Shown in pieces: positions 1-6,753 of a DNA stretch of 8,850 nucleotides. Position 1 is the stretch's first letter. Each line of letters starts with the position of its first letter. Below the pieces are notes generated by a model. The model ran no database searches. It saw only the letters and a list, made by a program, of their open reading frames with translations, and was not told the DNA's origin. Source of the stretch: JBHHXR01 sp046757205 (lineage in GTDB: Bacteria; Pseudomonadota; Alphaproteobacteria; Rhodobacterales; Rhodobacteraceae); NCBI GenBank assembly GCA_046757205.1, contig JBHHXR010000144.1:1-8850 (forward strand). The letters run 5' to 3'. Made by a program: the position numbers and the translations under genes.

Positions 1-61
1 CAGGCGCATTCGCGCCCGCCCAGTCAGGCGCCGCCCTGTGGTTGGCGCGGTCACCTTTCAT
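1..61 (-). CDS. Start of a leftward gene, cut by the window edge (hypothetical)
   Basis: Reading leftward from an ATG at 61-59 gives 20 open codons to the edge, beginning MKGDRANHRAAP. A good Shine-Dalgarno match, AGAAGGA, ends 9 nt upstream of this ATG on the minus strand, which is the main reason to call a gene. The fragment is too short to recognise a family and has no signal peptide or membrane segment so far. If real, it is transcribed divergently from the glycine cleavage operon and shares the 62-215 intergenic region with it. It could also be a chance open stretch in GC-rich DNA. Only the RBS and open frame are seen; the function is unknown. Confidence 0.4.
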   Translation of the reverse strand, partial: MKGDRANHRAAPDWAGANAP

Positions 62-175
62 GAAGGTGATTCCTTCTTTGGGCATCCCGGTCTAGTGAAC
101 CGTGAAGAATTCTGAAACGGCAGCTTGCGACACGACGATACCGTCCGGTCACTGCCTGGTGGGCGATGAAAGCGG

Positions 176-204
176 TTGTCAGACGTTGCCGGGACGATTA
201 TCGT
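176..204 (+). promoter_or_regulatory. Candidate sigma70-type promoter of the gcv operon
   Basis: A -35 like TTGTCA (176-181; 5 of 6 to consensus) is followed, after exactly 17 nt, by a -10 like TATCGT (199-204; 4 of 6). The predicted start near 211 lies just before the first aptamer of the glycine riboswitch, where it should be. The -10 box sits inside a perfect palindrome (191-207). The assignment is by consensus and position only. Confidence 0.45.
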
Positions 205-207
205 CCC
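191..207. promoter_or_regulatory. Perfect 17-bp palindrome over the gcv -10 box
   Basis: GGGACGATTATCGTCCC reads as two 8-bp arms around one central T. It overlaps the proposed -10 element of the gcv promoter and ends just before the riboswitch. It could be an operator for a dimeric regulator. If transcription starts further upstream, it could instead form an RNA hairpin with a 7-bp stem and 3-nt loop. The dyad is seen directly; the operator role is inferred. Confidence 0.4.
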
Positions 208-215
208 GCCATCCG

Positions 216-361
216 TTGGGAGAATCCGGGCGAGCGCCCGGTGCCGAAGGAGCAACCGCCTCGGAAACTCTCAGGCCAAAGGACCAGCGGGAACACGACT
301 CTGGAGAGAGGCGCTGACGCGTCCGCCGACGGGATAACGATCTCAGGCAAAAGGACAGAGG
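216..361 (+). ncRNA. Tandem glycine riboswitch (two aptamers)
   Basis: Two consecutive aptamers of the gcvT-type glycine riboswitch are recognisable. Aptamer 1 (about 216-297) has the conserved GCCGAAGGAGCAA core (243-255), then AAACTCTCAGGCCAAAGGACC (core within 265-285). Aptamer 2 (about 299-361) has the GCCGACGGGATAAC core (324-337) and CTCAGGCAAAAGGACAGAG (342-360). P1 of aptamer 2 is formed by CTCTG (299-303) with CAGAG (356-360), and GAGA (304-307) pairs with TCTC (341-344). Family knowledge: glycine binding usually switches on glycine cleavage genes, letting cells use glycine as a carbon source while keeping enough for protein synthesis. gcvT starts 82 nt after the second aptamer. Confidence 0.95.
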
Positions 362-362
362 G

Positions 363-443
363 GGCGTCTGATCCGTGCCGCCGCGAGGGGCGCGGGTGCA
401 AGCAAGACGCCGGTCCGACCGGCAAGAGCGAACCGGAGGACCG
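363..443 (+). promoter_or_regulatory. Riboswitch expression platform with RBS-masking hairpin
   Basis: The linker between aptamer 2 and gcvT can fold into two successive structures. GGCGTCT (363-369) pairs with AGACGCC (405-411), enclosing a small hairpin CCGCG/CGCGG (381-385/391-395). Next, CGGTCC (411-416) pairs with GGACCG (438-443), and inside it CCGG (419-422) can pair with CCGG (433-436). This second stem buries the gcvT Shine-Dalgarno GGAGGA (435-440) right up to the start codon. No T-run follows either stem, so translational rather than termination control is the simpler reading. The pairings are seen; the switching mechanism is inferred. Confidence 0.45.
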
Positions 444-1580
444 ATGTCCGAAACAGAACTTTCGAAAACCCCGCTGAATGATTTCCACGTGCGCCGCGGC
501 GCCAGGATGGTGCCCTTCGCCGGATACGCGATGCCGGTGCAGTACCGGCTTGGGGTATTGAAGGAGCATCTGCACACCCGTTCCGCCGCCGGCCTGTTCG
601 ATGTTTCGCACATGGGGCAAGTCGAGGTCAGGTCGGTTTCCGGCGACAACGCCGAGGCGGCGCTTGCCCTCGAAAGCCTCGTCGTGGCCGATGTCCTTGC
701 CCTCAAGGAAGGTCGCCAGCGCTACGCGCTTTTCACCAATGACGAAGGTGGCATTCTCGACGACCTGATGGTGAGCAACCTCGGAGACTACCTGTTCCTG
801 GTCGTCAACGCCGCCTGCAAGGAGCAGGACCTGGCGCATCTGAGGGCCGGGTTGGCGGGGCGATGCGAAGTGACCGAACTGTCCGACCGCGCCCTGCTGG
901 CGCTGCAGGGGCCGAAGGCGGCGGCGGTGCTCGACTCGACAGGCGGCACGACCGGCGACATGGCGTTCATGGACGTGAAAGCGATGACGCTCGCCGGTGC
1001 GCGATGCCTGGTGTCGCGCTCCGGCTATACCGGCGAGGACGGCTTTGAAATATCCGTTCCCGCCGCGGCGGCCACCGGCCTTGCCGAGGCGCTGACAGCG
1101 CATGCCGATGTCGAGCCGATCGGGCTGGGTGCGCGGGATTCGCTGCGGCTGGAGGCAGGGCTTTGCCTGTACGGTCACGATATCGATACCACGACGACGC
1201 CGGTGGAGGCCAACCTGGTCTGGGCGATCCAGAAATCACGCCGCGCCGGCGGCGCCCGTGCCGGCGGCTTTCCCGGTGCCGCGAAAATCCTCGACCAGAT
1301 CCAAAACGGTCCGCCGCGCCGCCGCGTCGGCCTGCGGCCGGAAGGCCGCGCTCCGGTCAGGGACGGCACCGAGATCTTCGCCGCCGAGGATGCCGCCGAG
1401 CCGGTTGGCCGCGTCACCTCCGGCGGATTCGGCCCGAGCGTCGGCGGACCGGTCTCCATGGGCTACGTGCCCGCGGAAATGTCGGCCCCCGGCAGCCAGC
1501 TTTTTGCCGCAGTGCGCGGCAAGCGGCTGCCGGTACAGGTTGCCGCCCTGCCTTTCATCACCCCCGGTTACAAACGCTGA
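444..1580 (+). CDS. gcvT: Glycine cleavage system T protein (aminomethyltransferase)
   Basis: This 378-residue protein is the aminomethyltransferase of the cytosolic glycine cleavage complex. It takes the aminomethyl group from the lipoyl arm of GcvH, releases ammonia and passes the one-carbon unit to tetrahydrofolate, giving 5,10-methylene-THF. Family motifs are present in order: DVSHMGQ (53-59), GGILDDLMV with the folate-site Asp (102-110), SRSGYTGEDGFE (191-202) and GLGARDSLRLEAGLCLYG (227-244), followed by the C-terminal barrel domain. Length is slightly above the E. coli protein. An in-frame ATG exists at 375, but 444 is preferred because GGAGGA lies at 435-440, family N-termini begin here, and 375 falls inside the riboswitch linker. 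It is the first gene of gcvT-gcvH-gcvP, 19 nt before gcvH, and under the glycine riboswitch. Confidence 0.97.
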   Translation: MSETELSKTPLNDFHVRRGARMVPFAGYAMPVQYRLGVLKEHLHTRSAAGLFDVSHMGQVEVRSVSGDNAEAALALESLVVADVLALKEGRQRYALFTNDEGGILDDLMVSNLGDYLFLVVNAACKEQDLAHLRAGLAGRCEVTELSDRALLALQGPKAAAVLDSTGGTTGDMAFMDVKAMTLAGARCLVSRSGYTGEDGFEISVPAAAATGLAEALTAHADVEPIGLGARDSLRLEAGLCLYGHDIDTTTTPVEANLVWAIQKSRRAGGARAGGFPGAAKILDQIQNGPPRRRVGLRPEGRAPVRDGTEIFAAEDAAEPVGRVTSGGFGPSVGGPVSMGYVPAEMSAPGSQLFAAVRGKRLPVQVAALPFITPGYKR

Positions 1581-1599
1581 GAACCAGAAGGAAGAAACG

Positions 1600-1962
1600 A
1601 TGCTCAAATTCACCGAAGAACACGAATGGCTGCTGCTCGAGGGCGATGTGGCGACGGTCGGGATCACCGCCCACGCGGCCGAGCAACTCGGTGATCTGGT
1701 GTTCGTCGAACTGCCCGAGACCGGCACCGAAGTCGCCAAGGACGAGGAGATCGTCACCATCGAGTCGGTCAAGGCGGCGTCCGACATCATGGCGCCGCTG
1801 GACGGCGAGATCGTCGAGGTCAACGAGGAACTGGTCGAAAACCCGACACTGGTCAACGAAGATCCGATGGGCAAGGGCTGGTTTTTCAGGCTCAAGGTCA
1901 GCGATGCGTCCGAGATGGAGGATTTGTTGGATGAGGACGCCTACAAGGCGATGATCGGCTGA
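1600..1962 (+). CDS. gcvH: Glycine cleavage system H protein (lipoyl carrier)
   Basis: A 120-residue acidic carrier protein that shuttles the aminomethyl intermediate between the P, T and L proteins on a lipoylated lysine. The lipoylation motif ESVKAAS spans 55-61, making K58 the modified residue. The N-terminal FTEEHEWL (4-11), GITAHAAEQLGDLVFVELPE (21-40) and the C-terminal NEDPMGKGWFF (86-96) are typical of the family, and the length matches the usual 120-130. The ATG at 1600 is preceded by the purine-rich AGAAGGAAGAA, a good RBS. It lies 19 nt after gcvT and 13 nt before gcvP, so it is cotranscribed with both. K58 needs lipoyl synthase/ligase functions encoded elsewhere. Confidence 0.97.
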   Translation: MLKFTEEHEWLLLEGDVATVGITAHAAEQLGDLVFVELPETGTEVAKDEEIVTIESVKAASDIMAPLDGEIVEVNEELVENPTLVNEDPMGKGWFFRLKVSDASEMEDLLDEDAYKAMIG

Positions 1963-1975
1963 GGAGAAGAAACCT

Positions 1976-4828
1976 ATGAGTTTCGAGCTGACGGATTACC
2001 AACCCTACGATTTCGCCAACCGCCGCCATATCGGCCCGTCGGTCGCCGAGATGGACGAGATGCTGAAGGTGACCGGTGCCGAAAGCCTTGATGCGTTGAT
2101 CGACCAAACCGTCCCGGCCGACATCCGGCAGGAGGAGCCGCTCGATTGGGGCCGCGCCCTGTCGGAGCGCGAGGTGCTCTACCACATGCGCCAGACGGCG
2201 GCGAAGAACCGGGTGCTGACCTCGCTGATCGGCCAGGGCTTCTACGGCACCGTGACGCCGCCGGTGATCCAGCGCAATATTCTGGAAAACCCGGCCTGGT
2301 ACACCGCCTACACGCCCTACCAGCCTGAAATCAGCCAGGGCCGGCTCGAGGCGCTGCTCAATTTCCAGACCATGGTGACCGATTTGACGGGCCTGGAGAT
2401 CGCCAACGCGTCGCTGCTCGACGAAGCGACGGCGGCGGCCGAGGCGATGACAATGGCGCAACGCGTCGCGAAGTCGAAAGCCGGCGCATTCTTCGTCGAT
2501 CACCACTGCCATCCGCAGAATATCGCCGTCATCCGGACCCGCGCCGCGCCGCTCGGAATTACTATCGTTGTTGGCGATCCTTTTGCCGATCTAGATCCCG
2601 CGCAGGTCTTCGGCGCGGTATTCCAGTATCCCGGCACTTTCGGCCACGTGCACAATTTTTCCGGCCTCATAGCGGCGCTGCACGAAGCCAGGGCGGTGGC
2701 GACGCTGATCGCCGACCCGCTGGCGCTGGCGCTGCTGAAAAGCCCCGGCGAGATGGGCGCCGACATCGCCGTCGGTTCGACCCAGCGCTTCGGCGTGCCG
2801 ATGGGCGGCGGAGGGCCGCACGCGGCCTACATGGCCACACGCGATGCCTACAAGCGCGCCATGCCCGGCCGCATCGTCGGGGTCTCCATCGATGCGCGGG
2901 GCAACCGCGCCTACCGGCTGGCGCTGCAAACCCGCGAGCAGCACATCCGCCGCGAAAAGGCCACGTCGAACGTCTGTACCGCGCAGGCGCTTCTGGCCGT
3001 CATGGCATCGATGTACGCCGTCTACCATGGCCCCGACGGCATCAAGGCGATAGCCCAGATCGTTCACCGCAAGGCCGCGCGGCTGGCGCAGGGGCTGGAA
3101 AGCCTCGGCTACAAGGTCGAGCCGGCGACGTTCTTCGACACCATCACCATAGATGTCGGCCCCTTGCAGGGCGTGCTGCTCAACGCCGGGGTCGCCAACA
3201 AGTTCAACATGCGCAGGATCGGCGACGACCGGGTCGGCATCAGCCTCGACGAAAGCACGCGCCCGGCGATGGTCGAGGCCGTCTGGCGCGCCTTTGGCGG
3301 CGACATCAGCTACGACGCGATGGAACCGGTTTACCGGCTGCCCAGGGAGAACCTGCGCGAAACAGACTACCTGACTCATCCGGTCTTTCACATGAACCGG
3401 GCGGAATCGGAACTCACGCGCTACATGCGAAGGCTCGCCGACCGCGACCTGGCCCTTGACAGGGCGATGATTCCCCTTGGTTCGTGCACGATGAAGCTGA
3501 ACGCCACGGCGGAGATGATACCGCTCACCTACCACCAGTTTTCCAACACCCACCCCTTCGCGCCTGAAGACCAGCTTCGGGGCACTTCGGAAATTATCCG
3601 CGACCTTTCCGACAAGCTGTGCCGGATCACCGGCTACGACGCCATATCCATGCAGCCGAATTCCGGTGCGCAGGGCGAGTATGCCGGGTTGCTGACGATC
3701 CGCGGCTACCACGCGGCCCGCGGCGAGGGGCATCGCGACATCTGCCTGATCCCGACCTCAGCACACGGCACCAACCCGGCCTCGGCGCATCTCGCCGGGA
3801 TGAAGGTGGTGGCGGTGGCGGCGGCCGAAAACGGCGACATCGACGTGGAGGATTTCCGCGCCAAGGCGGAACAGCACGCCGACAATCTCGCGGCCTGCAT
3901 GATCACCTACCCGTCCACGCATGGCGTGTTCGAGGACACCGTCCGCGAGGTCTGCGAGATCACCCACGCCAGTGGCGGGCAGGTCTACATCGACGGCGCC
4001 AACATGAACGCCATGGTCGGGCTGGTGCAGCCCGGCGCCATCGGCGGCGATGTCAGCCACCTGAACCTGCACAAGACGTTCTGCATTCCGCATGGCGGCG
4101 GCGGGCCCGGCGTCGGACCGATCGGCGTGAAAGCACATCTGGCGCCGCACCTGCCCGGCCATCCGGCGACCGATGACGGCAACCCGCCGGTAACCGCCGC
4201 ACCCTATGGTTCGCCGTCGTTGCTGCCGATCTCGCTGGCCTATTGCCAGTTGATGGGCGGCGCCGGGATGACCCAGGCAACAAAGGTGGCGATTCTCAAC
4301 GCCAACTACGTCGCCAGCCGCCTGAAGGGCGCCTACGACGTGGTGTACACTTCGCGCTCGGGGCGTGTAGCCCACGAGTGCATCATCGACACCAGGCCGC
4401 TGAAGGAAACGGCCGGCGTGACCGTCGATGACGTCGCCAAGCGGCTGATCGACTGCGGGTTCCATGCCCCGACAATGAGCTGGCCGGTCGCCGGCACGCT
4501 GATGGTCGAGCCGACCGAGAGCGAGACGAAATTCGAACTCGACCGGTTCTGCGACGCCATGCTGGCAATCCGGCAGGAAGCACGCGACATCGAGGAGGGC
4601 CGTATCGATCCCGAAAACAACCCCCTGAAGAATGCTCCGCACACGGTGGAGGACCTGGTCGGTGAATGGACCCGGCCCTACTCGCGCGAACAGGCCTGCT
4701 ATCCGCCGGGGGCCTTCCGGGTGGACAAATACTGGTCGCCGGTCAACCGCGTCGACAATGTCTATGGCGACCGGAACCTGTTCTGCGTCTGTCCGCCGGT
4801 GGATGCCTGTCAGGAGGCCGCCGAATGA
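1976..4828 (+). CDS. gcvP: Glycine dehydrogenase (decarboxylating), P protein, one-chain form
   Basis: A 950-residue PLP enzyme that decarboxylates glycine and loads the remaining aminomethyl group on lipoyl-GcvH. It is the fused single-chain type, as in E. coli, not the split gcvPA/gcvPB type. The N-terminal half has FANRRHIGP and SLIGQGFYGT; the catalytic half has GSCTMKLN (502-509), MQPNSGAQGEYAG (559-571), SAHGTNPAS (595-603) and YIDGANMNA with the likely PLP-nitrogen Asp673. NLHKTFCIPHGGGGPG carries the Schiff-base lysine K700, and the glycine-rich stretch after it is intact. The ATG has GAGGAG upstream at 1961-1966. No frameshift or missing motif was seen. It is the last gene of the operon. 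The L protein is not in the window and is probably shared with 2-oxoacid dehydrogenases elsewhere. Confidence 0.98.
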   Translation: MSFELTDYQPYDFANRRHIGPSVAEMDEMLKVTGAESLDALIDQTVPADIRQEEPLDWGRALSEREVLYHMRQTAAKNRVLTSLIGQGFYGTVTPPVIQRNILENPAWYTAYTPYQPEISQGRLEALLNFQTMVTDLTGLEIANASLLDEATAAAEAMTMAQRVAKSKAGAFFVDHHCHPQNIAVIRTRAAPLGITIVVGDPFADLDPAQVFGAVFQYPGTFGHVHNFSGLIAALHEARAVATLIADPLALALLKSPGEMGADIAVGSTQRFGVPMGGGGPHAAYMATRDAYKRAMPGRIVGVSIDARGNRAYRLALQTREQHIRREKATSNVCTAQALLAVMASMYAVYHGPDGIKAIAQIVHRKAARLAQGLESLGYKVEPATFFDTITIDVGPLQGVLLNAGVANKFNMRRIGDDRVGISLDESTRPAMVEAVWRAFGGDISYDAMEPVYRLPRENLRETDYLTHPVFHMNRAESELTRYMRRLADRDLALDRAMIPLGSCTMKLNATAEMIPLTYHQFSNTHPFAPEDQLRGTSEIIRDLSDKLCRITGYDAISMQPNSGAQGEYAGLLTIRGYHAARGEGHRDICLIPTSAHGTNPASAHLAGMKVVAVAAAENGDIDVEDFRAKAEQHADNLAACMITYPSTHGVFEDTVREVCEITHASGGQVYIDGANMNAMVGLVQPGAIGGDVSHLNLHKTFCIPHGGGGPGVGPIGVKAHLAPHLPGHPATDDGNPPVTAAPYGSPSLLPISLAYCQLMGGAGMTQATKVAILNANYVASRLKGAYDVVYTSRSGRVAHECIIDTRPLKETAGVTVDDVAKRLIDCGFHAPTMSWPVAGTLMVEPTESETKFELDRFCDAMLAIRQEARDIEEGRIDPENNPLKNAPHTVEDLVGEWTRPYSREQACYPPGAFRVDKYWSPVNRVDNVYGDRNLFCVCPPVDACQEAAE

Positions 4829-4848
4829 CGGCGGGCCATGGCGGACGC

Positions 4849-4881
4849 CGTCTGCAAATGGGTCACGTCCGTTTGTAGACG
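4849..4881. terminator. Long stem-loop between convergent gcvP and the 75-aa gene
   Basis: GTCTGCAAATGG (4850-4861) pairs with CCGTTTGTAGAC (4869-4880) in a 12-bp stem with two G-U wobbles and a 7-nt loop; C4849-G4881 adds one pair. It starts about 20 nt after the gcvP stop and includes the stop codon of the opposing gene (4863-4865) in its loop. It could end transcription in both directions, but neither side has a clear T-run, so an RNA 3'-end stabiliser or a Rho-linked role is also possible. Confidence 0.4.
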
Positions 4882-5090
4882 CCTTCGGGCAGGTTGAGCG
4901 CGATGCGCAGATCCTCGACCTGAGTTATTGACAGCACGATCCGCCGCACCCGGTCGGTGCGCGGGTCGACCTGCTCGACGACAACGTGATCGTCGAACGC
5001 GGTAATCGTCACGTCTTCCCGCAGCGGCGCGTCCCCTTCGTCGACAAGGGTAACGATGGAGGCGTCGAATTCGTGCTCGATGCTGAACAT
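4863..5090 (-). CDS. Small protein of unknown function, 75 aa
   Basis: A 75-residue acidic protein starting MFSIEHEFDASIVTLVDEG and ending LPEGVYKRT. It has no signal peptide or membrane segment, and appears as alternating short hydrophobic strands (SIVTLV, DVTITAF, HVVVEQV, RRIVLSI) followed by a helix-like VEDLRIALNL. This suggests a compact beta-rich cytoplasmic fold. I do not recognise a named family, though it reads like a conserved short alphaproteobacterial hypothetical protein rather than a chance ORF, because composition and strand pattern are protein-like throughout. A longer frame extends upstream to about 5594, but that part is the antisense shadow of the sulfotransferase. The ATG at 5090 gives a sensible intergenic start, although no strong Shine-Dalgarno is visible. 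It converges with gcvP, leaving 34 nt between the two stops. Confidence 0.7.
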   Translation of the reverse strand: MFSIEHEFDASIVTLVDEGDAPLREDVTITAFDDHVVVEQVDPRTDRVRRIVLSITQVEDLRIALNLPEGVYKRT

Positions 5091-5195
5091 GGGTGGAGTG
5101 TGGCGCGGAACGCGCGGGATAGGAAGCGGAAAGCGGCGGAAATCACTGGTCCGGCCGGTCTTGGCAGGGTGATGCAGGCGCGTTAAGCAAGCGAA

Positions 5196-6059
5196 ATGCC
5201 CAGTACCCGGAGAACGTTCATCCTCGGCGTCGGTTGCCAGAAGGGCGGCACGACCTGGCTCCACCATTACCTCAAGACGCATCCGCAGATTGCGATGCCG
5301 AAGATCAAGGAACTGCATGTCTTCGATCACCGGGCCATGCCGGGGCTTTTCAGGACCGGGATCGTGAAGAAGCATCTGCGGGTGCTGCGGCTCAACCCGG
5401 CAAGGATCACCAATCTGGCGATGTATTACAGCGACACGGTGTATCTCGGCCATTTCGAGCGCCTGTGGAACGGGTCGGCGGCAAAAGGAAATCTGCGTGC
5501 GGTTGGCGAGATTACGCCATCCTACGCGATACTCGACGCCGGGCAATTCGCCGCGATCAGAGACCTGTTGCGCGGCGCCGGCTATGATGTGCACGTGATC
5601 TTTCTCATGCGCGATCCGATCGACCGGATATTCTCCGCACTTCGGATGGTCGACCGCAACAAGCGCCTTGTGCGGCTCTCCAAGCCGGCCGCCGAACGGT
5701 TCCGCGCCGCGCTCGACAAGCCCGGCGTGGCCCTTCGCAGCCGCTATGACAGGACCATCCGGAACCTCGAAGCGGTATTTCCGCCCGACAGGATTTTCTA
5801 CGGCTTTTACGAGTCGCTTTTCTGCGGTCCGGAGATTTCGCGGTTGAACCGGTTTCTTGGCACCGATGACGAGACCGCCGATTTCGGGGCGACCTACAAT
5901 GCTACCAGAACAAGGAAATCCCTGAGCACCGACGATGTCGCCTACGCCCGTGCACGGTACGAAGAAACCTACCGCTTTTGCGCTGAGAAATTTTCCGAAG
6001 AGATGATTGCCCGGCTCTGGCCGAATTACCTGACGGCGCCGGGCGTCAGAAATCCATGA
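5196..6059 (+). CDS. Sulfotransferase domain protein (PAPS-dependent type)
   Basis: A 287-residue protein of the sulfotransferase fold, which transfers a sulfuryl group from PAPS to a hydroxyl or amino acceptor. The 5'-phosphosulfate loop is GVGCQKGGTTWL (11-22), the GE(S/T)PSY-type segment is VGEITPSY (103-110), and the 3'-phosphate site is IFLMRDPIDRIFSAL (135-149) with R139 and S147. Length is normal for bacterial sulfotransferases. No signal peptide or transmembrane helix, so it should be cytosolic. An in-frame TAA at 5184-5186 makes 5196 the first possible ATG; the RBS is weak. No PAPS synthesis, glycan or lipid genes flank it, so the acceptor cannot be told: carbohydrate, lipid or small molecule are all possible. 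Its last 14 bp overlap the opposing outer-membrane gene. Confidence 0.88.
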   Translation: MPSTRRTFILGVGCQKGGTTWLHHYLKTHPQIAMPKIKELHVFDHRAMPGLFRTGIVKKHLRVLRLNPARITNLAMYYSDTVYLGHFERLWNGSAAKGNLRAVGEITPSYAILDAGQFAAIRDLLRGAGYDVHVIFLMRDPIDRIFSALRMVDRNKRLVRLSKPAAERFRAALDKPGVALRSRYDRTIRNLEAVFPPDRIFYGFYESLFCGPEISRLNRFLGTDDETADFGATYNATRTRKSLSTDDVAYARARYEETYRFCAEKFSEEMIARLWPNYLTAPGVRNP

Positions 6060-6684
6060 CGTAGGAGAAAATCACCGAGGTCGCCTCCCAGGTCGGCGTG
6101 GCCGTGCCGCCCGGCTTGGTGAGGCTGGTTTCCAACCGGTCGCGTACCACCTCGGCGCGAAGCCTGCCGCCGATGATTTCGCGCTGGATGCCGAAGCCGA
6201 AGGTAAAACCGCTGACCGCGCCGGTGTCGGTCAGGCCGGTGGTATCGATGGCTCCCTCGCCGACCATGGCCGCATACCCGACGGTGCCGAATACCTCGTA
6301 GTCGGACTTGCCCACGCCGGTTCCGGCAAGACCGCGCAGGCGGACGGTGGCGGTATGGTCGCAAAAGTACAGGCTGCTCGCCACGCCGTCGGAACAGCTC
6401 AGGCCGCCGTTTTCCAGGTGTCCGGTGAGCGAGAAATCGGCGTTCGCCTCGACCCCGTAAAAAGCGCCGCCGGTCTCGAAGCGGTTTCCGAGCGTCACCG
6501 ACAGGCCGCCAAGCGTGCCGCTGCTGTCGCTGCCCGAAGGCGCGCCGGCGCTCGGAAACGAACGGGCGTCCGACGCGGAGACGCCCACGCCGAGGTAGAC
6601 ACCGGAATCCGCCAGTGCGCCCGCCGGGCCAAGTAGAAATGTGATCGTCAGCGCCCCCGAGCAGACTTTCGCGAATGCTCGCAT
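6046..6684 (-). CDS. Outer-membrane beta-barrel protein (OmpA/Opa-like small porin family)
   Basis: A 212-residue exported protein. Residues 1-25 form a signal peptide (basic start, hydrophobic TITFLLGPAGALA) with likely cleavage after ALA, before DSG. The mature part is a series of amphipathic strands such as GVYLGVGVSA, GGLSVTLGNRF, FYGVEANADFSL, TVRLRGLAGTGV, YEVFGTVGYAAM, GFTFGFGIQREI, RLRAEVVRDRL and the final SVIFSYVMDF, ending in the C-terminal Phe recognised by BAM. This fits the eight-stranded outer-membrane beta-barrel domain family. Cys97 and Cys108 may form a disulfide in an outer loop. In-frame ATGs exist at 6768 and 6711; 6684 is chosen because the signal peptide starts there and AGGAG lies 12 nt upstream. 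The 3' end overlaps the sulfotransferase tail to tail. The pore or adhesion role is unknown. Confidence 0.85.
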   Translation of the reverse strand: MRAFAKVCSGALTITFLLGPAGALADSGVYLGVGVSASDARSFPSAGAPSGSDSSGTLGGLSVTLGNRFETGGAFYGVEANADFSLTGHLENGGLSCSDGVASSLYFCDHTATVRLRGLAGTGVGKSDYEVFGTVGYAAMVGEGAIDTTGLTDTGAVSGFTFGFGIQREIIGGRLRAEVVRDRLETSLTKPGGTATPTWEATSVIFSYVMDF

Positions 6685-6724
6685 TGCAGATTGAATCTCC
6701 TGCGATTCCATGGCTTCGACCCCC

Positions 6725-6753
6725 ACAATACGCTTGCGCGGGAGCCTTCCAAA
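6725..6753 (-). promoter_or_regulatory. Candidate promoter of the outer-membrane protein gene
   Basis: On the minus strand TTTGGA (6753-6748) and TATTGT (6730-6725) are separated by 17 nt, a weak -35 with a fair -10. The predicted start near 6718 leaves a 34-nt leader to the ATG at 6684 and is too close to 6711 for that ATG to be used, which agrees with the signal-peptide start. Consensus matching only. Confidence 0.3.

Noticed and set aside
51..67. CACCTT...AAGGTG hairpin near the left edge as a terminator
   Set aside because: Short stem overlapping the start codon of the left-edge gene; the following pyrimidine run is interrupted.
58..255. 65-codon minus-strand frame whose stop overlaps the ATG of the left-edge gene (ATGA)
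   Set aside because: It runs antisense through riboswitch aptamer 1 and the promoter, has no recognisable protein character, and the ATGA overlap can be chance.
375..443. Upstream in-frame ATG extension of gcvT
   Set aside because: It would place 23 codons in the riboswitch linker; the RBS and family N-terminus support 444.
198..1178. Long minus-strand frame (326 codons) opposite gcvT
   Set aside because: Antisense shadow of a high-GC gene; low-complexity Arg/Gly/His-rich translation and no motif.
2591..3733. 380-codon minus-strand frame inside gcvP
   Set aside because: Shadow frame caused by codon bias; gcvP on the other strand has all family motifs.
4825..4878. Tiny frame MTAGHGGRRLQMGHVRL overlapping the gcvP stop by ATGA
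   Set aside because: Only 17 codons and mostly made of stem-loop sequence; coupling to gcvP is possible but nothing supports a product.
5161..5189. TTGGCA with a -10 17 nt downstream before the sulfotransferase
   Set aside because: The -35 fits well, but the -10 position (TAAGCA) matches only its first two bases.
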